Shown in pieces: positions 1-7,723 of a DNA stretch of 64,000 nt (positions within the stretch are counted from its first letter, which is position 1; every line of letters starts with the position of its first letter). The position numbers and the translations under genes are program-made. The DNA lies in contig JBMONO010000018.1 of NCBI GenBank assembly GCA_049323655.1, forward strand, positions 1 through 64,000. The letters run 5' to 3'. This DNA is from DB1 sp049323655. Lineage in GTDB: Bacteria > Desulfobacterota > Desulfobulbia > Desulfobulbales > SURF-16. Under the pieces are notes generated by a model. It searched no databases. It was not told the origin of the DNA and worked only from the letters and a program-made list of their open reading frames with translations.

Positions 1-214
1 GAGATTCTGAAGTGATACTGTCGGGAATGAAGGCGCCCCAAAGGGTGTATGTCGTTTTTTTTCCATCGGGTTCACCTTGAACAAGCCAAACCTTGTTTCC
101 GATCGCTTTTTTGAGAAGGCCAATTTTTTTACTGAGAAAGCCGAGAGATGTTGATGTCGCTTTCAGGCGATAGCCCATTCTCCTGACGCTGTGATATGCA
201 ATGAAATGTTCCAT
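1..214 (-). CDS. Partial hypothetical protein (C-terminus beyond left edge)
   Basis: A reading frame starts with ATG at 214 on the minus strand and stays open to the window edge (71 codons seen). It begins MEHFIAYHSVRRMGYRL and contains a stretch rich in Lys and Gly followed by IGNKVWLVQGEPDGKKTTY. A GGAG lies just upstream of the ATG, although the spacing is short. Codon use is less GC-rich than the neighbours. The IGNxVWxVQG-type wording resembles uncharacterised bacterial proteins, but I do not recognise a named family and assign no function. The 132 bases between this gene and the next (215-346) hold its likely promoter and nothing else that I can identify. Confidence 0.5.
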   Translation of the reverse strand, partial: MEHFIAYHSVRRMGYRLKATSTSLGFLSKKIGLLKKAIGNKVWLVQGEPDGKKTTYTLWGAFIPDSITSES

Positions 215-346
215 GTCTCCAGACGTGTCTCCTCATGTGTTATCCATAAATTGTAAAAGCTGGAGTCAGCATGCCCCTCCCCGGACAAATACGCAAGAAA
301 AATACATGAGGAGGTAAGGGAGGGGTCGGCTGGAGACGATGGAAGG

Positions 347-1498
347 TCATGCCTTTTTCAGGCAGAGCAGCCGGCCCTCCAGGCCCCCGTTGAAGAGGGT
401 TTTCTGCCAGAGCGGTTTGCCGCCGAGCTGGCCGGTCAGCTCAGCGGCGCCGAGATAGAGAAAGGCGGCGCTGAGGAGGGATTCCCGGCGGATGTAGGCG
501 CCGAGATCGCGCAGCAGGCGTCCTGCGTCCTTTTTGTCGTGCAGGCGGATGCCGTAGGGCGGATTGGTGACGAGCACGCTTTGCTGGGTAAGCCGGATCT
601 GGCGGAAGTCGCGGACGGCAATGGGCACCGTGTCGCCGTGGGGCAGGAGGCTGAGGTTGGCCCTGGCGGCCTTTACCGCCGCCGGGTCCATGTCGCTGCC
701 GGCAAGCAGCCCTTTGGCGGGCCGGCGGATGGCGGCGTTGGCCTCGCTTTTTACCTGCTGCCAGAGGCCGGCGTCAAAGTCCGGCAGGCTCTCAAATCCG
801 AAGCGCCGGCGCAGAAAGCCCGCTGGGATGCGGCAGTGGTGCATCAGCGCCTCGCAGAGGAGGGTACCGGAGCCGCACAGGGGGTCAAGGAGCGGCATCT
901 CTCCGTTCCAGCCGCTTAAGGAGATGATGGCCGCGGCCAGGGTTTCCTGCATCGGCGCCTCGACGCTCTCCCGGCGGTAACCTCGCCGGTGCAGGGAGCC
1001 GCCCGAGGTGTCGACGCTGATTGTCGCCTTGTTGCGGTCGATGCGCAGGTTGAGCCAGAGGTCGGGCTGAGTGGTGTCGATGTTCGGCCTGATGCCGCAG
1101 CGGTCGCGGAAATGGTCGACCACCGCGTCTTTCAGGCAGAGGGCGGCATAGCGCGAGTGTTTGATGGCGCTTGCCGCCACCGAGGCCTTGACGGCAAAGG
1201 TCTGATGCTCGGAGAGGAGCAGATGCCAGTCGATCTTGCGCGCCGTCTGGTAGAGGTATTTGGTGCTGTGGCAGTCAAAGGTGAGGAGCGGGGCGAGAAT
1301 GCGGGTGCAGAGCCGGGACAGGTAGTTGGCCCGGTAGAGGATGGCCGAATCGGCGGAGAAGTAGACCCCCATGAAGGCGGTCTTGACATCGTCGCCGCCG
1401 AGGGCGGCCAGTTCTGCAGCGCCCTCCGGTTCGAGGTCCCGGGCGATCTGGGCGAAATAGCGGCCGGTCTTCTGGTAAGCGAACATGGAGGCGGTCAC
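347..1498 (-). CDS. THUMP-domain class I SAM-dependent RNA methyltransferase (RlmL-N/YpsC type)
   Basis: Predicted N2-guanine methyltransferase acting on rRNA. The N-terminal ~160 residues fit a ferredoxin-like plus THUMP module. The C-terminal Rossmann domain carries a SAM-binding loop LLDPLCGSGTLLCEA and the catalytic motif VTNPPYGIRL, the NPPY signature of amino-group methyltransferases. At 383 aa it matches stand-alone homologues of the N-terminal part of E. coli RlmL, which modifies 23S rRNA G2445, and lacks the RlmK-like C-terminal half. It overlaps the upstream gene by 4 bases (1495-1498), so the two are probably co-translated. The exact target base is inferred from the family. Confidence 0.85.
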   Translation of the reverse strand: MTASMFAYQKTGRYFAQIARDLEPEGAAELAALGGDDVKTAFMGVYFSADSAILYRANYLSRLCTRILAPLLTFDCHSTKYLYQTARKIDWHLLLSEHQTFAVKASVAASAIKHSRYAALCLKDAVVDHFRDRCGIRPNIDTTQPDLWLNLRIDRNKATISVDTSGGSLHRRGYRRESVEAPMQETLAAAIISLSGWNGEMPLLDPLCGSGTLLCEALMHHCRIPAGFLRRRFGFESLPDFDAGLWQQVKSEANAAIRRPAKGLLAGSDMDPAAVKAARANLSLLPHGDTVPIAVRDFRQIRLTQQSVLVTNPPYGIRLHDKKDAGRLLRDLGAYIRRESLLSAAFLYLGAAELTGQLGGKPLWQKTLFNGGLEGRLLCLKKA

Positions 1499-2238
1499 CG
1501 TGCCGCCGGTTTTTTTTTGCTGGTAAGAAATTCCAGGCTTTCCTCGTCGTGCAGCCGATAGGCCTCCTCCGCCAGTTTTTTCAGGGTGGAGGCGATGGCG
1601 TCCGCCGCCGGCAGCGGTTCGATGACCGGCAGATGGTGTTCGATGGGTACCGGTGCGGCGATGGCCATTTTCTTCTCCAGGCTCTGGGCGATGCCGATCT
1701 CCATGCCGCCTTCCATGCTGCCCACTTTTTTCGGGCCGCCGAGGGAGCGGAGAAAACCGAGCATGGAGCCGAGATCGTTCTGCATGTGGAAGAGTTCGAT
1801 CTCCTCGGCAAGATTCTGGTTGGCCTCTTTCAGTTCGGCAAATTTCTGCCGGTACTGGCGGGTGTGGAATTCAAGGCGGTCGTAGCAGTCGAGCAGGAGG
1901 TTCGTGAACCGGCCGCGCCGGGTCAGGCCATGTACCTTGATGCCCTCGAAGACCCGCGCCCGGATGGTGTGTGATTCCGCGAAAAAGGGGTCGTAGAACT
2001 GTTTTTTTTCAAAGGTGGTGAGGGAGAGAAAACGGTCGATCAGCCCCTCCTCCTTGAGGATGATGTAGATGCGGATCAGGTCGAAGCTGATCCGTTTCTC
2101 CAGGATGAAGGACTGTATCCGGATCTCGTTTTCCAGGTCAAGCGTGTCCTCCTCGATCAGCTTGCGGTAGCCGAAGTAGCGGTCGGCCATGTCTCTCTTG
2201 ATCTCGTAGGCGATGACCTCGTCGATTTTTGCTGGCAT
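1495..2238 (-). CDS. Conserved hypothetical protein, largely alpha-helical
   Basis: A 247-aa soluble protein beginning MPAKIDEVIAYEIKRDMADRYFGYRKL. It is rich in charged helices, with a probable coiled coil around residues 130-150 (QKFAELKEANQNLAEEIEL) and a Lys-rich C-terminus. No signal peptide, membrane segment or catalytic motif is visible. It overlaps the THUMP methyltransferase gene by 4 bases and follows the PPC-domain gene by 8 bases, so the three form one transcription unit. I do not recognise the family; similar proteins may be restricted to Desulfobacterota, but that is a guess. Confidence 0.7.
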   Translation of the reverse strand: MPAKIDEVIAYEIKRDMADRYFGYRKLIEEDTLDLENEIRIQSFILEKRISFDLIRIYIILKEEGLIDRFLSLTTFEKKQFYDPFFAESHTIRARVFEGIKVHGLTRRGRFTNLLLDCYDRLEFHTRQYRQKFAELKEANQNLAEEIELFHMQNDLGSMLGFLRSLGGPKKVGSMEGGMEIGIAQSLEKKMAIAAPVPIEHHLPVIEPLPAADAIASTLKKLAEEAYRLHDEESLEFLTSKKKPAAR

Positions 2239-2246
2239 GGAGTTTG

Positions 2247-2687
2247 TCAGGAGAAGGTGAGGATGTTGAAGCCCTTGGCAACGGACCAGGGACGGCTGGC
2301 GGCAAAGCCGCTGATCTCAAAGAGAAGGACTTCAAGCAGCAAATAGGTTCTGCTGCCCTTGCGCAGGCAGCCGGTGACGGTATCGCCGTGGTGGCCGAGC
2401 GCCGCATGCAGGTGGATCTTCGGCTCGTTGTTTTCATCGCGGAAGATACTGCCGCTGCCCAGGGTCTCGCGGGCGTCGCGCATTTCGCGCCAGACCGGTT
2501 CCGGCGGCATGACCGGTTCGCGCGGCCCGGTGACGAGATCGATCTCACGGATGCCGCCGATGACCTGAAACCAGGCGTTGCGGATGTTTTCTTTTTTTAC
2601 GATGTCGGTCAGGCCGGTGAGCAGGTCATCGCCGTCGTCAAAGCGGATGGCGAGCACTCTGCCGATGGTGCCGCTGCGGTAGTCCAT
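2247..2687 (-). CDS. PPC (DUF296) domain protein
   Basis: A 146-aa protein matching the PPC/DUF296 fold, found alone in bacteria and fused to AT-hooks in plants. Supporting residues are the N-terminal RVLAIRFDDGDDLLTGL, the central IGGIREIDLV and the metal-site-like IHLHAALG followed by GHTVTG-like GDTVTGCL. Bacterial members form trimers and are described as putative DNA-binding proteins, but their biochemical role is poorly defined. A purine-rich AGGAGAC precedes the ATG. It lies 51 bases downstream of darP and 8 bases upstream of the next gene. Confidence 0.8.
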   Translation of the reverse strand: MDYRSGTIGRVLAIRFDDGDDLLTGLTDIVKKENIRNAWFQVIGGIREIDLVTGPREPVMPPEPVWREMRDARETLGSGSIFRDENNEPKIHLHAALGHHGDTVTGCLRKGSRTYLLLEVLLFEISGFAASRPWSVAKGFNILTFS

Positions 2688-2738
2688 GGGGATGTCTCCT
2701 GGGTGTTCCTGCCCAAAGGACAGGCGTGAGAGCTGTCA

Positions 2739-3278
2739 TCAGCCGTTCTGCCATTTTTGCCGTTCCGCCGCCGCCTTGAGCAGGCGGAATATCTCCCTGC
2801 CCAGTACTGCACTGCGGTTGCGGGTATAGCGCCAGGCGGCGAGCCGCACCGCATCGGTGTCGAGATCGGGAAAGTGGGCGGCCGCGGCGGTGATGGCCGG
2901 GCTGGGCCAGGAATCGGCGTCCTCCTCATCGTCAGCGTTTTCGGCGGCGGCAATGGCCTCGTTGATGATGGTGTCGCGCAGATTTTCCAGTTCGTGGAAC
3001 TCTTTTTTGTGTTTGAGGCGGGAGCCCTTCTGTTCTTCCATGAAGACAAAGAGCGGCCCGCTGTCGTCGAGTTCACGGAGGTTTTTTGCCAGAAACTTGA
3101 TCTGCCGTTTCCTGGCCCCGGTTTTCAATGGTCGGGCTGCCAGGATTTCTCCCTTGAGGAAGTCGTCGCAGGGCAACCGGTTGATGTCCTGGGGCGAGAG
3201 TTCCACCAGCTCGACGGCCAGGGCCTCGATGTTTTTGACCCGCCTTTTTTTTTCGGAGCGCGACAGCTGATAGTCCAT
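2739..3278 (-). CDS. darP: Ribosome-associated protein DarP/YjgA (DUF615)
   Basis: A 179-aa homologue of E. coli YjgA (DarP), a late-stage 50S subunit assembly factor. It shows the family hallmarks: N-terminal SRSEKKRRVKNIEALAVELVEL, LPCDDFLKGEILAAR, KTGARKRQIKFLAKNLRE, FHELENLRDTIIN and a C-terminal helix with REIFRLLK. An acidic insert with EDADSWP precedes the last helical bundle. It heads the minus-strand group ending with the THUMP methyltransferase, so ribosome biogenesis is a likely theme. The family is typical of beta/gamma-proteobacteria but also occurs in Desulfobacterota. Confidence 0.85.
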   Translation of the reverse strand: MDYQLSRSEKKRRVKNIEALAVELVELSPQDINRLPCDDFLKGEILAARPLKTGARKRQIKFLAKNLRELDDSGPLFVFMEEQKGSRLKHKKEFHELENLRDTIINEAIAAAENADDEEDADSWPSPAITAAAAHFPDLDTDAVRLAAWRYTRNRSAVLGREIFRLLKAAAERQKWQNG

Positions 3279-3424
3279 GATTTTAGTTGCTAAGGTTCGC
3301 GGCGCTACGGTACTATGAGCCTCTTGTCAGAGGCGGGCCGGGGTGGCGCCTGTTTCCCCTATCTAACCCGAAAGCTGCTGCGGACGCAAAAGAATAATTG
3401 TTCCCTGCCCAGGAAGGAGCCGTG

Positions 3425-4594
3425 ATGACGACAAAAAAATTTACCGTGACCCAGCCGACCCGCATCCGTTTCGGGGTCGGAGTGATTGGCGATCTGGCCC
3501 AGGCCGTCGCCGATGTCGGCGGCACCAAGGTGATGCTGGTGGTTGATCCAAGCCTGAAAGAAGTCGGGTTATTGGAAAAAATCGTCGCGCCGCTCGATGG
3601 CGCCGGGGTGAAATATGTGCTCTTCGACCATGTTGACCCGGAACCGGGCCTGAAGCTGGCCGACGAGGGGGCGAAAATCGCCGGCAAGGCGAAATGCGAC
3701 TGCGTCATCGGCGCCGGCGGCGGTTCGGCCATGGATGTGGCCAAGGCGGTGAGTATCCTGCTGACCAACGGCGGTAAGGCGGTTGATTATCTCGGCCTTG
3801 GCAAGATCGGCAAGCCCGGCGTGCCGAAGATCATGGTGCCGACCACGGCCGGCACCGGCGCCGAGGTGACCTTCACCGCGGTGTTCATCAACGAGAAGAC
3901 CAAGAGCAAGGGCGGCATGAACGGCGACCCGCTTTATCCCGAAATGGCGGTGCTCGACCCGGCCCTGACCCTGACCCTGCCGCCGCACGTCACCGCCGCG
4001 CCGGGCATCGACGCCTTCACCCACGCCCTGGAGGCCTTTGTCTCCACCCAGGCGCACCCCATTTCCGACATGTACGCCCTGGAGGCGCTGAGCCTGATCA
4101 GCGCCAATCTGGCCATGGCCTTTGCCAACGGCGCCAATATCGAGGCCCGTTCCGCCATGATGATGGGCAGCCTGCTCGGCGGCAAGGCGCTCGCCACCGC
4201 CGGCGTCGGCCTGGTCCATGCCATGGCCTATCCCCTGGGCGGCATGTTCGGCATTCCCCACGGTCTGGCCAATGCCGTCCTGCTGCCCTATGTGGTCGAG
4301 TACAACATCATCGGCAATCCGGACAAGTTCGCCCGCATCGCCGAGGTGATGGGCTACGACGTGGCCGACCTCTCCCTGCGCGACGCGGCCCGCACCGCGG
4401 TGGAGGCGGTCTATGAACTTAATCAGGATGTGGAGATCCCGGCAAGCCTGGAGGCCATCGGCGTCCCGGCGGACAAAATCCCGAAGATGGCCGAGATTGC
4501 CCTGACCGTCACCCGGCCGGTGGAGAACAACCCCCGTCGGCCGAGTCTCGACGACGTGATCCGGATTTATGAGGTTGCCCACAAGGGCTGGTAA
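3425..4594 (+). CDS. kdnB: Iron-containing alcohol dehydrogenase, probable Kdo 8-dehydrogenase
   Basis: A group III (iron-type) alcohol dehydrogenase of 389 aa. The start at 3425 is chosen because AGGAAGGAG lies 6-14 bases upstream; an upstream TTG at 3398 is in frame but unsupported. The NAD-binding loop is GAGGGSAMDVAK (~97-108), and the metal ligands expected for the family are present as D196, H200, H265 and H279. Its immediate neighbours are a KdnA-type aminotransferase and kdsB, the Shewanella arrangement in which KdnB oxidises C8 of Kdo to give 8-oxo-Kdo (3,8-dideoxy-8-oxo-manno-octulosonate). The specific substrate is inferred from that context; sequence alone supports only an alcohol dehydrogenase. 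Confidence 0.8.
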   Translation: MTTKKFTVTQPTRIRFGVGVIGDLAQAVADVGGTKVMLVVDPSLKEVGLLEKIVAPLDGAGVKYVLFDHVDPEPGLKLADEGAKIAGKAKCDCVIGAGGGSAMDVAKAVSILLTNGGKAVDYLGLGKIGKPGVPKIMVPTTAGTGAEVTFTAVFINEKTKSKGGMNGDPLYPEMAVLDPALTLTLPPHVTAAPGIDAFTHALEAFVSTQAHPISDMYALEALSLISANLAMAFANGANIEARSAMMMGSLLGGKALATAGVGLVHAMAYPLGGMFGIPHGLANAVLLPYVVEYNIIGNPDKFARIAEVMGYDVADLSLRDAARTAVEAVYELNQDVEIPASLEAIGVPADKIPKMAEIALTVTRPVENNPRRPSLDDVIRIYEVAHKGW

Positions 4595-4603
4595 GTCTGG
4601 TTG

Positions 4604-4738
4604 ATTGGTCTTGCCGGGCCAATTGGTCGTGTTGGTCTTCAACCAAGCAAGGCAAGAAGACCGATCAGGCCAGTGCGACCAATTGGACTAATCAGACTAA
4701 TGAGACCATTGGACCAGTCAGACCAATTGAACCAATAA
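4604..4738 (+). repeat. GACCAAT-type tandem and inverted repeat cluster between kdnB and kdnA
   Basis: The 3' part (4677-4738) is seven imperfect units with a 9-base period (one unit is 8 bases) and a consensus close to GACYAATNR. The 5' part (4604-4640) carries the same word in inverted orientation (TTGGTC), and CCAATTGGTCG at 4619-4629 pairs perfectly with CGACCAATTGG at 4676-4686, so the transcript could fold into a long hairpin. The kdnA ribosome binding site lies immediately after the repeats. Confidence 0.7.
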
Positions 4739-4751
4739 TGGGAGAAAGAGC

Positions 4752-5954
4752 ATGCCCGGTTTTGAGGTGTTTGGCGAGGAAGAAAAGAGGGAGATCATGG
4801 AGGTGCTCGACACGGGCGTCCTTTTCCGCTATGAGTTTCCCCAGCAGCGCAAGGGGATCTACAAGGTGCGCGCCTTCGAAGAGCGCTTCGCCGCCTATTG
4901 TGGAGTCAAACACGCCCAGGCGGTCACATCCGGCACCGCGGCGCTCAAGGTGGCGCTGGCCGCGCTCGGCATCGGGCCGGACGACGAGGTCATCACCCAG
5001 TGTTTTACCTTTGTCGCCACCTGGGAGGCGATCTTCGACGTCGGCGCGGTGCCGATCTTTGCCGAGGTGGACGATACCCTCAACATGGACCCCCGTGATC
5101 TGGAAAAAAAGATCACCCCGCGCACTCGCTGCATCATCCCTGTCCACATGCTGGGCGCCCCGGCCCGCATTCGGGAGATCAAGGCCATTGCCGATAAACA
5201 CGGCATCCCGGTGCTGGAGGACACCGCCCAGGCGGCGGGCGCCACCCTGGAGGGCAAGCGGCTCGGCAGCTTCGGCGTCTGCGGCACCTTCTCCTTTGAC
5301 CCGGTCAAGACCATGACCACCGGCGAGGGCGGCATGATCATCACCGATGACGAGAAGCTGTGGCGCAACATGTCGGAATACCATGACCACGGCCACGACC
5401 ATGTGCCCAATCCCGGGGCCCGGGGTGGTGAGGGCCGCGGTTTCATCGGTTTCAACTACCGGATGATGGAACTGCAAGGGGCCATCGGTCTCGCCCAGCT
5501 GGCCAAGCTCGATGACATGATCAGCCGCCAGCGGAAAAACAAGGCAGCCCTGCAAGAGGGGATTGCCCAGATCCCCGGCGTCACCTTCCGCACCATCCTT
5601 GATGAAGAGGGAGACTCCGCCACCTTTATCGGTTTCTTCCTGCCGGACGCCGAGCGGGCCAGGGCGGTGAACAGGGTGCTGGTCGACAACGGCGCCGGCG
5701 CCATCGCCTTTGGCGCCAATACCTGGCATTTTTATCCGAAGTGGGAGCATCTGCTGGCCGGCGCCACCCTGGCCCGATCGGGCTGGCCCTTCAACGGTCC
5801 GGATGGCAAGCGCCGGGTGGTCTACGACAAGGAAGCCCTGCCCGCCTCCGCCGCCCTGATGGACCGCCTGCTCGTCTATCAGGTGCCGGTCCTGCTGACC
5901 GATGAGCGGCTCGCCCAGATGCGCGCGGCACTGAAGAAGGCGGCGGCGGTGTAA
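4752..5954 (+). CDS. kdnA: DegT/DnrJ/EryC1-family aminotransferase, 8-amino-3,8-dideoxy-manno-octulosonate transaminase
   Basis: A PLP-dependent sugar aminotransferase of 400 aa that would transfer an amino group from glutamate to C8 of 8-oxo-Kdo, giving Kdo8N in the cytoplasm. The Schiff-base lysine is K186 in SFDPVKTMTTGEGG, the PLP-pairing acid is D157 in LEDTAQ, and TSGTAALKVAL (60-70) binds the phosphate. The opening MPGFEVFGEEEK and the YHDHGHDH and NTWHFYPKWEHL segments resemble the Shewanella oneidensis KdnA sequence as I remember it, more than generic DegT proteins. A GGGAG precedes the ATG, and kdnB is directly upstream. Specificity is inferred but well supported by context. Confidence 0.88.
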   Translation: MPGFEVFGEEEKREIMEVLDTGVLFRYEFPQQRKGIYKVRAFEERFAAYCGVKHAQAVTSGTAALKVALAALGIGPDDEVITQCFTFVATWEAIFDVGAVPIFAEVDDTLNMDPRDLEKKITPRTRCIIPVHMLGAPARIREIKAIADKHGIPVLEDTAQAAGATLEGKRLGSFGVCGTFSFDPVKTMTTGEGGMIITDDEKLWRNMSEYHDHGHDHVPNPGARGGEGRGFIGFNYRMMELQGAIGLAQLAKLDDMISRQRKNKAALQEGIAQIPGVTFRTILDEEGDSATFIGFFLPDAERARAVNRVLVDNGAGAIAFGANTWHFYPKWEHLLAGATLARSGWPFNGPDGKRRVVYDKEALPASAALMDRLLVYQVPVLLTDERLAQMRAALKKAAAV

Positions 5955-6021
5955 CAGGCGTATTGAGTCGTTTCACTGTTCAAACGCTTGAACGCTTCAT
6001 CGTTTACACGCTCAAAACCCT

Positions 6022-6786
6022 TCACGCCGGCAGATAGATATCAAAGCGGCTGTTGGTGCTGCTGATGACGGTGGAGGGGGGGCGTGACCCGAGCTTTTCC
6101 GCCCCTTTGGGGCGTTTGACCACCACCCGGCTGCCGGGATGGAGCAGGGCCCAGTCGAGCAGTTGTGATGCGTCGCTGTCCTCGCCCACCAGGGCGCGGA
6201 CAAGGCGCATCTCCTTTTTGACCAGGGCGCTTTTGCTGCGGTGCGGGTACATGGGGTCGAGATAGATGACGTCCGGCGCCGGGGTAAAAGGCGGCAACGC
6301 CAGGCAGTCGGCCGTGGTCACGCTGATGCGGGCGATGATGGGGGCAAGTTCGGCTTGCCGAGCGGCCCGTTCGAGCCCGTCTTCCAGCAGGGCGGCGAGC
6401 ACCGGCGAACGTTCCATCATCATTACCCGGCAGCCGAGGCTGGCGAGGATAAAGCCGTCACGGCCCAGCCCGGCGGTGGCATCAAGAACCAGGGGACAGC
6501 GGTTGGCCTTGAGCCCCACCGCCCGGGCCAGGGGCTGTTTGCGGCCGCCGCCGCAGCGCAGCCGGTAGAGCAGGGGGCCGGCGGCAAAATCGACCCGGAC
6601 GGTTTCTTTGGCGCGCGGGTCGGCCCAGCGCAGCTCCAGGTGGTCGCCGGTCATTGCCAAAAGCAGCTCCGCGCCGGTCGGTTTGGCCAGATCCAGGGCG
6701 AGTCCCAGCCGGGCCGCCAGCGCTTCCGCCCGCGGTCGAAGCTCCGGATCGTCGCAGACCATCGTGATGCGGGTCGGGGTGTTCAT
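6022..6786 (-). CDS. rsmJ: 16S rRNA m2G1516 methyltransferase RsmJ
   Basis: A 254-aa class I methyltransferase that methylates N2 of G1516 in 16S rRNA in E. coli. The SAM-binding motif is LDATAGLGRDGFILASLG and the family-specific catalytic region is IYLDPMYPHRSKSALVKKEMR; the VVVKRPKGAEKL segment near the C-terminus is also typical. It is on the opposite strand between kdnA and kdsB, convergent with kdnA and divergent from kdsB (37 bases apart), so it interrupts an otherwise functional Kdo8N gene set. The family is standard in gamma-proteobacteria, so transfer of this block is possible but unproven. Confidence 0.9.
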   Translation of the reverse strand: MNTPTRITMVCDDPELRPRAEALAARLGLALDLAKPTGAELLLAMTGDHLELRWADPRAKETVRVDFAAGPLLYRLRCGGGRKQPLARAVGLKANRCPLVLDATAGLGRDGFILASLGCRVMMMERSPVLAALLEDGLERAARQAELAPIIARISVTTADCLALPPFTPAPDVIYLDPMYPHRSKSALVKKEMRLVRALVGEDSDASQLLDWALLHPGSRVVVKRPKGAEKLGSRPPSTVISSTNSRFDIYLPA

Positions 6787-6823
6787 CTGTTTGTGTCAAT
6801 TGCCGGGATAAAGGTAAAAGTAC

Positions 6824-7597
6824 ATGGATTTACAGCATAAATCAGAACCAAAGGTGGTGGCCGTCATTCCGGCCCGTTACTATTCTAACCGCTTTGAGGG
6901 AAAACCCTTAGCAAAAATCCAGGGCAAGCCGATGATCCAGCACGTCTACGAGCGGGCCGCCACCGTGCCCTTGCTTTCCCGGGTGGCGGTGGCCACCGAT
7001 GACGAGCGGATCGCCGACTGTGTCCGCTCCTTCGGCGGCGAGGCGGTGATGACCCTGCGCGAGCACGTCTCCGGCACCGATCGGCTGGCCGAGGCGGTCT
7101 CTATTATGGACATCCCGGAGCAGGACGTGGTCGTCAATATCCAGGGCGATCAGCCGCTTTTCCCGGCCGAGGTGGTGGAGCAGGTGGCCCGGCCCCTGCT
7201 CGACGATCCGGCCCTGCCGATGGCGACCCTGATCTACAGGATCATCCGGCCGGAGGAGATCGACGATCCCAACCATGTCAAGACGGTTTTTGACCGCAAC
7301 GGCATGGCCCTCTACTTCTCCCGGGCGTCGATCCCCTTCCAGCGTGACCCGCAGAATCCGCCACCGCCCACCTACTATAAGCACCTTGGCTTTTACGCCT
7401 ATCGGAAGGGCTTTCTCCTCACCTTTGTCGGCCTGCCGGAAGGGGAGTGGGAGCGTTTCGAAAAACTCGAACAGCTGCGCGCCCTTGAATTCGGCTACCG
7501 GATCAAGGTGGTGCTCACCGAGCACGACTCCGTCGAGGTGGATACCCCGAAGGATCTCGACCGGGTGGAGCAGATGATGGCAGGCTGCCAACTGTGA
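6824..7597 (+). CDS. kdsB: 3-deoxy-manno-octulosonate cytidylyltransferase
   Basis: CMP-Kdo synthetase of 257 aa that activates Kdo or Kdo8N with CTP for LPS inner-core assembly. The N-terminal nucleotide loop VVAVIPARYYSNRFEGKPLA, the VVNIQGDQPLF motif and the C-terminal DTPKDLDRVE are all family signatures. It sits downstream of kdnB/kdnA, as in Shewanella where the linked KdsB prefers Kdo8N over Kdo, so the same preference is predicted here. Whether the genome has a second, Kdo-specific kdsB cannot be judged from this window. Confidence 0.93.
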   Translation: MDLQHKSEPKVVAVIPARYYSNRFEGKPLAKIQGKPMIQHVYERAATVPLLSRVAVATDDERIADCVRSFGGEAVMTLREHVSGTDRLAEAVSIMDIPEQDVVVNIQGDQPLFPAEVVEQVARPLLDDPALPMATLIYRIIRPEEIDDPNHVKTVFDRNGMALYFSRASIPFQRDPQNPPPPTYYKHLGFYAYRKGFLLTFVGLPEGEWERFEKLEQLRALEFGYRIKVVLTEHDSVEVDTPKDLDRVEQMMAGCQL

Positions 7598-7723
7598 TTT
7601 TTTTGCCATGGAGCGTCCAAAGAGGGCGGAGTGACCTTGCTTTGGTGAAGATTCCCCGGCGGTCTCCGTGTGCTCCGTGGTGTATTGGTTTTTTTATGAA
7701 TTTCTACTGAGCGAGGAGAAAGA
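7598..7723. repeat. Intergenic spacer with eroded half of the CACAGAG-type repeat
   Basis: The spacer between kdsB and mdh contains GGTCTCCGTGTGCTCCGTGG around 7660-7680, which resembles one arm of the dispersed palindromic repeat seen intact at 33.2, 52.7, 52.9 and 57.5 kb. The second arm is not recognisable, so it is read as a degenerate remnant. GAGGAG just before 7724 is the mdh ribosome binding site. Confidence 0.35.

Noticed and set aside
3398..3424. Upstream TTG start for the alcohol dehydrogenase
   Set aside because: The ATG at 3425 has a strong AGGAAGGAG site; the extra nine residues are not family-like.
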